Below are positions 61,791 to 64,000 of a stretch of 64,000 bases of DNA, one piece after another. Both the position numbers and the translations under genes were made by a program. Position 1 is the stretch's first letter, and each line of letters opens with the position of its first letter. The stretch covers positions 44,071 to 108,070 of the forward strand of contig DASXML010000065.1 in assembly GCA_036495715.1 (NCBI GenBank). Direction: 5' to 3'. Source of the DNA: Scandinavium sp036495715 (GTDB lineage: Bacteria; Pseudomonadota; Gammaproteobacteria; Enterobacterales; Enterobacteriaceae). The notes beneath the pieces were generated by a model. That model saw only the letters and a program-made list of their open reading frames with translations, was not told where the DNA came from and made no database searches.

Positions 61791-62142
61791 GATAATTCCT
61801 CTGAATATTATAGATCTTAGGGGGCTTGCGTTGTAATAAATTAGAAGAAATACTTAAGCACTTTTACTGGCTTATGTACCTTGTGACACGGCATTCTGAA
61901 ATGCGGTTTCTATGGGGATAGGGCCGCTCAATACGTAATGATTCATTTAGATGCTAAATTAAAAGTACACTCAAAAAGAACATTGTATTCAGCCAGCTGA
62001 TAGCGTCACAATCTTTCTGCTGCACATTAGACCCTGGTTGTCATCTTTGAGCCACTTGATGAGTGCAAAACCGGTTCTTTGAAAATCCGAAGAACCAGAT
62101 ATGATGCTCTGTAAGAGGATGTTTCAACACCAGGAGAAAAGA
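61791..62142. promoter_or_regulatory. Divergent region between fimbrial operon 1 and the LysR-type gene
   Basis: A gene-free gap of about 350 bases that must carry the operon 1 promoter (minus) and the regulator promoter (plus). Visible structure: a 7-bp stem GGTTCTT/AAGAACC (62073-62096) in the regulator leader. No convincing invertible element or operator was found. Confidence 0.5.
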
Positions 62143-62748
62143 GTGAGAGAGAACTTCGATTATAACCTTATCAAATATTTAGTGGCGATCATGGAGACAA
62201 AAAGCATGGCGGGCGCTGCCGACAAGCTCGGCGTGACTCCATCAGTTGTCACTTATTCAGTAAACAAACTCCGTAAATATTATGAAGATCCGATTTTTGT
62301 GCGGGTTAAGAATGGCATTCAGCCTACCACGCTAGCGCGTAATCTTTATCTGCAATTTAAGCCTCTCAATGATTCTATTGAGAATGGGTTCGTTAACACG
62401 ACAGATAAAGTACCAGCAGAGAACAGTAAGTGGACGATACGGATTAGGTCTAACCCATTGATTGAATATGTTTTATCTATAAAAGCATTACATTCCCCGG
62501 AGATTTTAGAAAATATTTTTCTTGAATTTCATTCGATGGAACACTTATTGCTGGATGAACGGATACACCGCCTTCGTCGTAAAGAAATTGATGTTGATAT
62601 CGGATTTTACATTGCTGGGGATAGCAGCATTACCTCTGTGCCATTGTGCCCAATCAGCCTCGGTATCATCTGCCGCAAGGATCATCCTCGAATCAAAGAT
62701 AGCATCACAGTAGAGGAGTGGTTGCAGGAAGATCATATCGCCTTGTAG
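62143..62748 (+). pseudogene. LysR-type regulator truncated by IS insertion
   Basis: The N-terminal 201 residues of a LysR-family regulator. The winged HTH is DYNLIKYLVAIMETKSMAGA then ADKLGVTPSVVTYSVNKL, followed by part of the effector domain (ISLGIICRKDHPRIKDS). LysR proteins are normally about 300 residues. Here the frame stops at 62748 with a TAG formed by the IS left end, which begins at 62744. GTG 62143 has AGGAG 6 bases upstream; ATGs at 62101, 62104 and 62119 are alternatives. It is divergent from fimbrial operon 1 and probably once regulated it. Confidence 0.85.
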
Positions 62749-62817
62749 TGGCACACTAAATTTGGCCACCTGAACAGAGGTGATATCATCGCCTCATAAT
62801 CAAAAACAGGTGATATT

Positions 62818-63129
<312 letters not shown>

Positions 63130-63164
63130 TTGAGAAACTCAGGGCGCGGTTTCCTGTTGCCGTT

Positions 63165-63992
63165 GTGTGCAACGTGTTTGGGGTTCATCGCAGCAGCTAT
63201 AAATACTGGCGGCAACCAAAGAAGTCTGATGCCACACGCGTGGCATTACTCAGTCTTGTTCGTGAAAGTTATCGCGAAAGTAATGGCTCCGCAGGTGCAC
63301 GTAATATTGCCGCGATGGTCACCACCAAAGGCGTAAAACTGAGCCGCTGGCGGGCAACAAAGCTGATGAAAGAACTTAATCTCATCAGTTGTCAGCAGCC
63401 TGGACATCGTTATAAGAAGACGTCTAAGGAACACATTGAGACCCCTAATTATCTGGATCGCCAGTTTGCTGTTACAGAGCCTAATCAGGTCTGGTGCGGT
63501 GATGTGACTTATATCTGGACGGGAAAACGCTGGGCTTATCTGGCTGTTGTACTCGATTTGTTTTCCCGTAAACCGGTCGGCTGGGCGATGTCATTTTTCC
63601 CTGATTCCGCACTGACAGGTAAAGCCCTGTCGATGGCCTGGGAAGCACGGGGAAAACCGGCTAATTTACTGTATCACTCGGATCAAGGCAGTCACTATAC
63701 CAGCAGGAATTTCAGACAGTTACTGTGGAGATATCAGATAAAGCAAAGCCTGAGTCGCCGGGGGAATTGCTGGGATAATAGTCCGATGGAACGTTTTTTT
63801 AGAAGCCTGAAAACGGAGTGGATGCCGGATAATGGATACGCTAATTTTAGCGAAGCTAGCATAGCGATAATGAATTACATAACGGGATATTACAGCCAGC
63901 TCAGACCTCATCAATATAACGGTGGTTTGACGCCGAATGAATCAGAGCGATTGTTCTGGAAAAACTCTAAAGTCGTGGCCAATTTTTGTTGA
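63165..63992 (+). CDS. IS911-like transposase OrfB (DDE domain)
   Basis: Catalytic part of the transposase, retroviral-integrase-like rve fold. The first Asp is in VWCGDVTYIW, the second in YHSDQGSHYTS (with VVLDLFSRKP between) and the Glu in NSPMERFFRSLKTEW. The -1 frame is open upstream to the slippery site at 63084, so translation normally occurs as OrfAB. GTG 63165 is only the first conventional start. No disabling change is seen. Confidence 0.93.
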   Translation: MCNVFGVHRSSYKYWRQPKKSDATRVALLSLVRESYRESNGSAGARNIAAMVTTKGVKLSRWRATKLMKELNLISCQQPGHRYKKTSKEHIETPNYLDRQFAVTEPNQVWCGDVTYIWTGKRWAYLAVVLDLFSRKPVGWAMSFFPDSALTGKALSMAWEARGKPANLLYHSDQGSHYTSRNFRQLLWRYQIKQSLSRRGNCWDNSPMERFFRSLKTEWMPDNGYANFSEASIAIMNYITGYYSQLRPHQYNGGLTPNESERLFWKNSKVVANFC

Positions 63993-64000
63993 CCACTACA

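Overview
The window is chromosomal DNA of an enteric gammaproteobacterium (family Enterobacteriaceae, of the Enterobacter/Citrobacter/Leclercia type; genus not resolved). The basis is the order of recognisable genes, which follows the Escherichia coli 94-95 minute region almost gene for gene: frdA - epmA - mscM - psd - rsgA - orn - three tRNA-Gly - queG - nnr - tsaE - amiB - mutL - miaA - hfq - hflX - hflK - hflC - yjeT - purA - nsrR - rnr - rlmB - aidB - yjfN - bsmA - yjfP - ulaR - ulaG - ulaABCDEF - yjfY - rpsF - priB - rpsR - rplI - ytfB - fklB - cycA - ytfE - ytfF. Two ERIC elements and two REP/BIME clusters fit the same family.

Positions 1-47261 are conserved core. It holds respiration (frdA), EF-P modification (epmA), membrane tension and lipid synthesis (mscM, psd), ribosome assembly and RNA turnover (rsgA, orn, rnr, rlmB, hfq), tRNA genes and tRNA modification (tRNA-Gly x3, queG, tsaE, miaA), cell wall and DNA repair (amiB, mutL), the FtsH-modulating HflKC pair, purine synthesis (purA), nitric-oxide sensing and repair (nsrR, ytfE), L-ascorbate use (ula genes), and the rpsF ribosomal-protein operon. 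Differences from E. coli K-12 include a metabolite:H+ symporter between rlmB and aidB, an EamA transporter between rplI and ytfB, and an AraC-type regulator upstream of ytfF. The AT-rich gap between the tRNA-Gly genes and queG carries DnaA boxes and an IHF site and corresponds to the E. coli datA locus.

Positions about 47340-64000 are an accessory island. It begins in the 3' remnant of qorB, followed by two broken IS3-family fragments. A CRP-fold regulator comes next, then an AT-rich gap with a small GC-rich structured element. Two complete chaperone-usher fimbrial operons lie head to tail on the minus strand. The upstream one has four genes (pilin, chaperone, usher, adhesin). The downstream one has seven (pilin, chaperone, usher, three minor subunits, adhesin) and resembles the E. 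coli Yad operon in gene order and usher sequence. A divergent LysR-type regulator follows, cut short by a complete IS911-like element (62744-64000) whose right inverted repeat ends on the last base of the window.

The most notable observations are the datA-like locus, the perfect 11-1-11 NsrR operator in front of ytfE with nsrR itself in the window, the paired fimbrial operons flanked by regulators and IS elements, the pilin-chaperone hairpins, and the ERIC elements placed inside the hfl operon and just ahead of nsrR.
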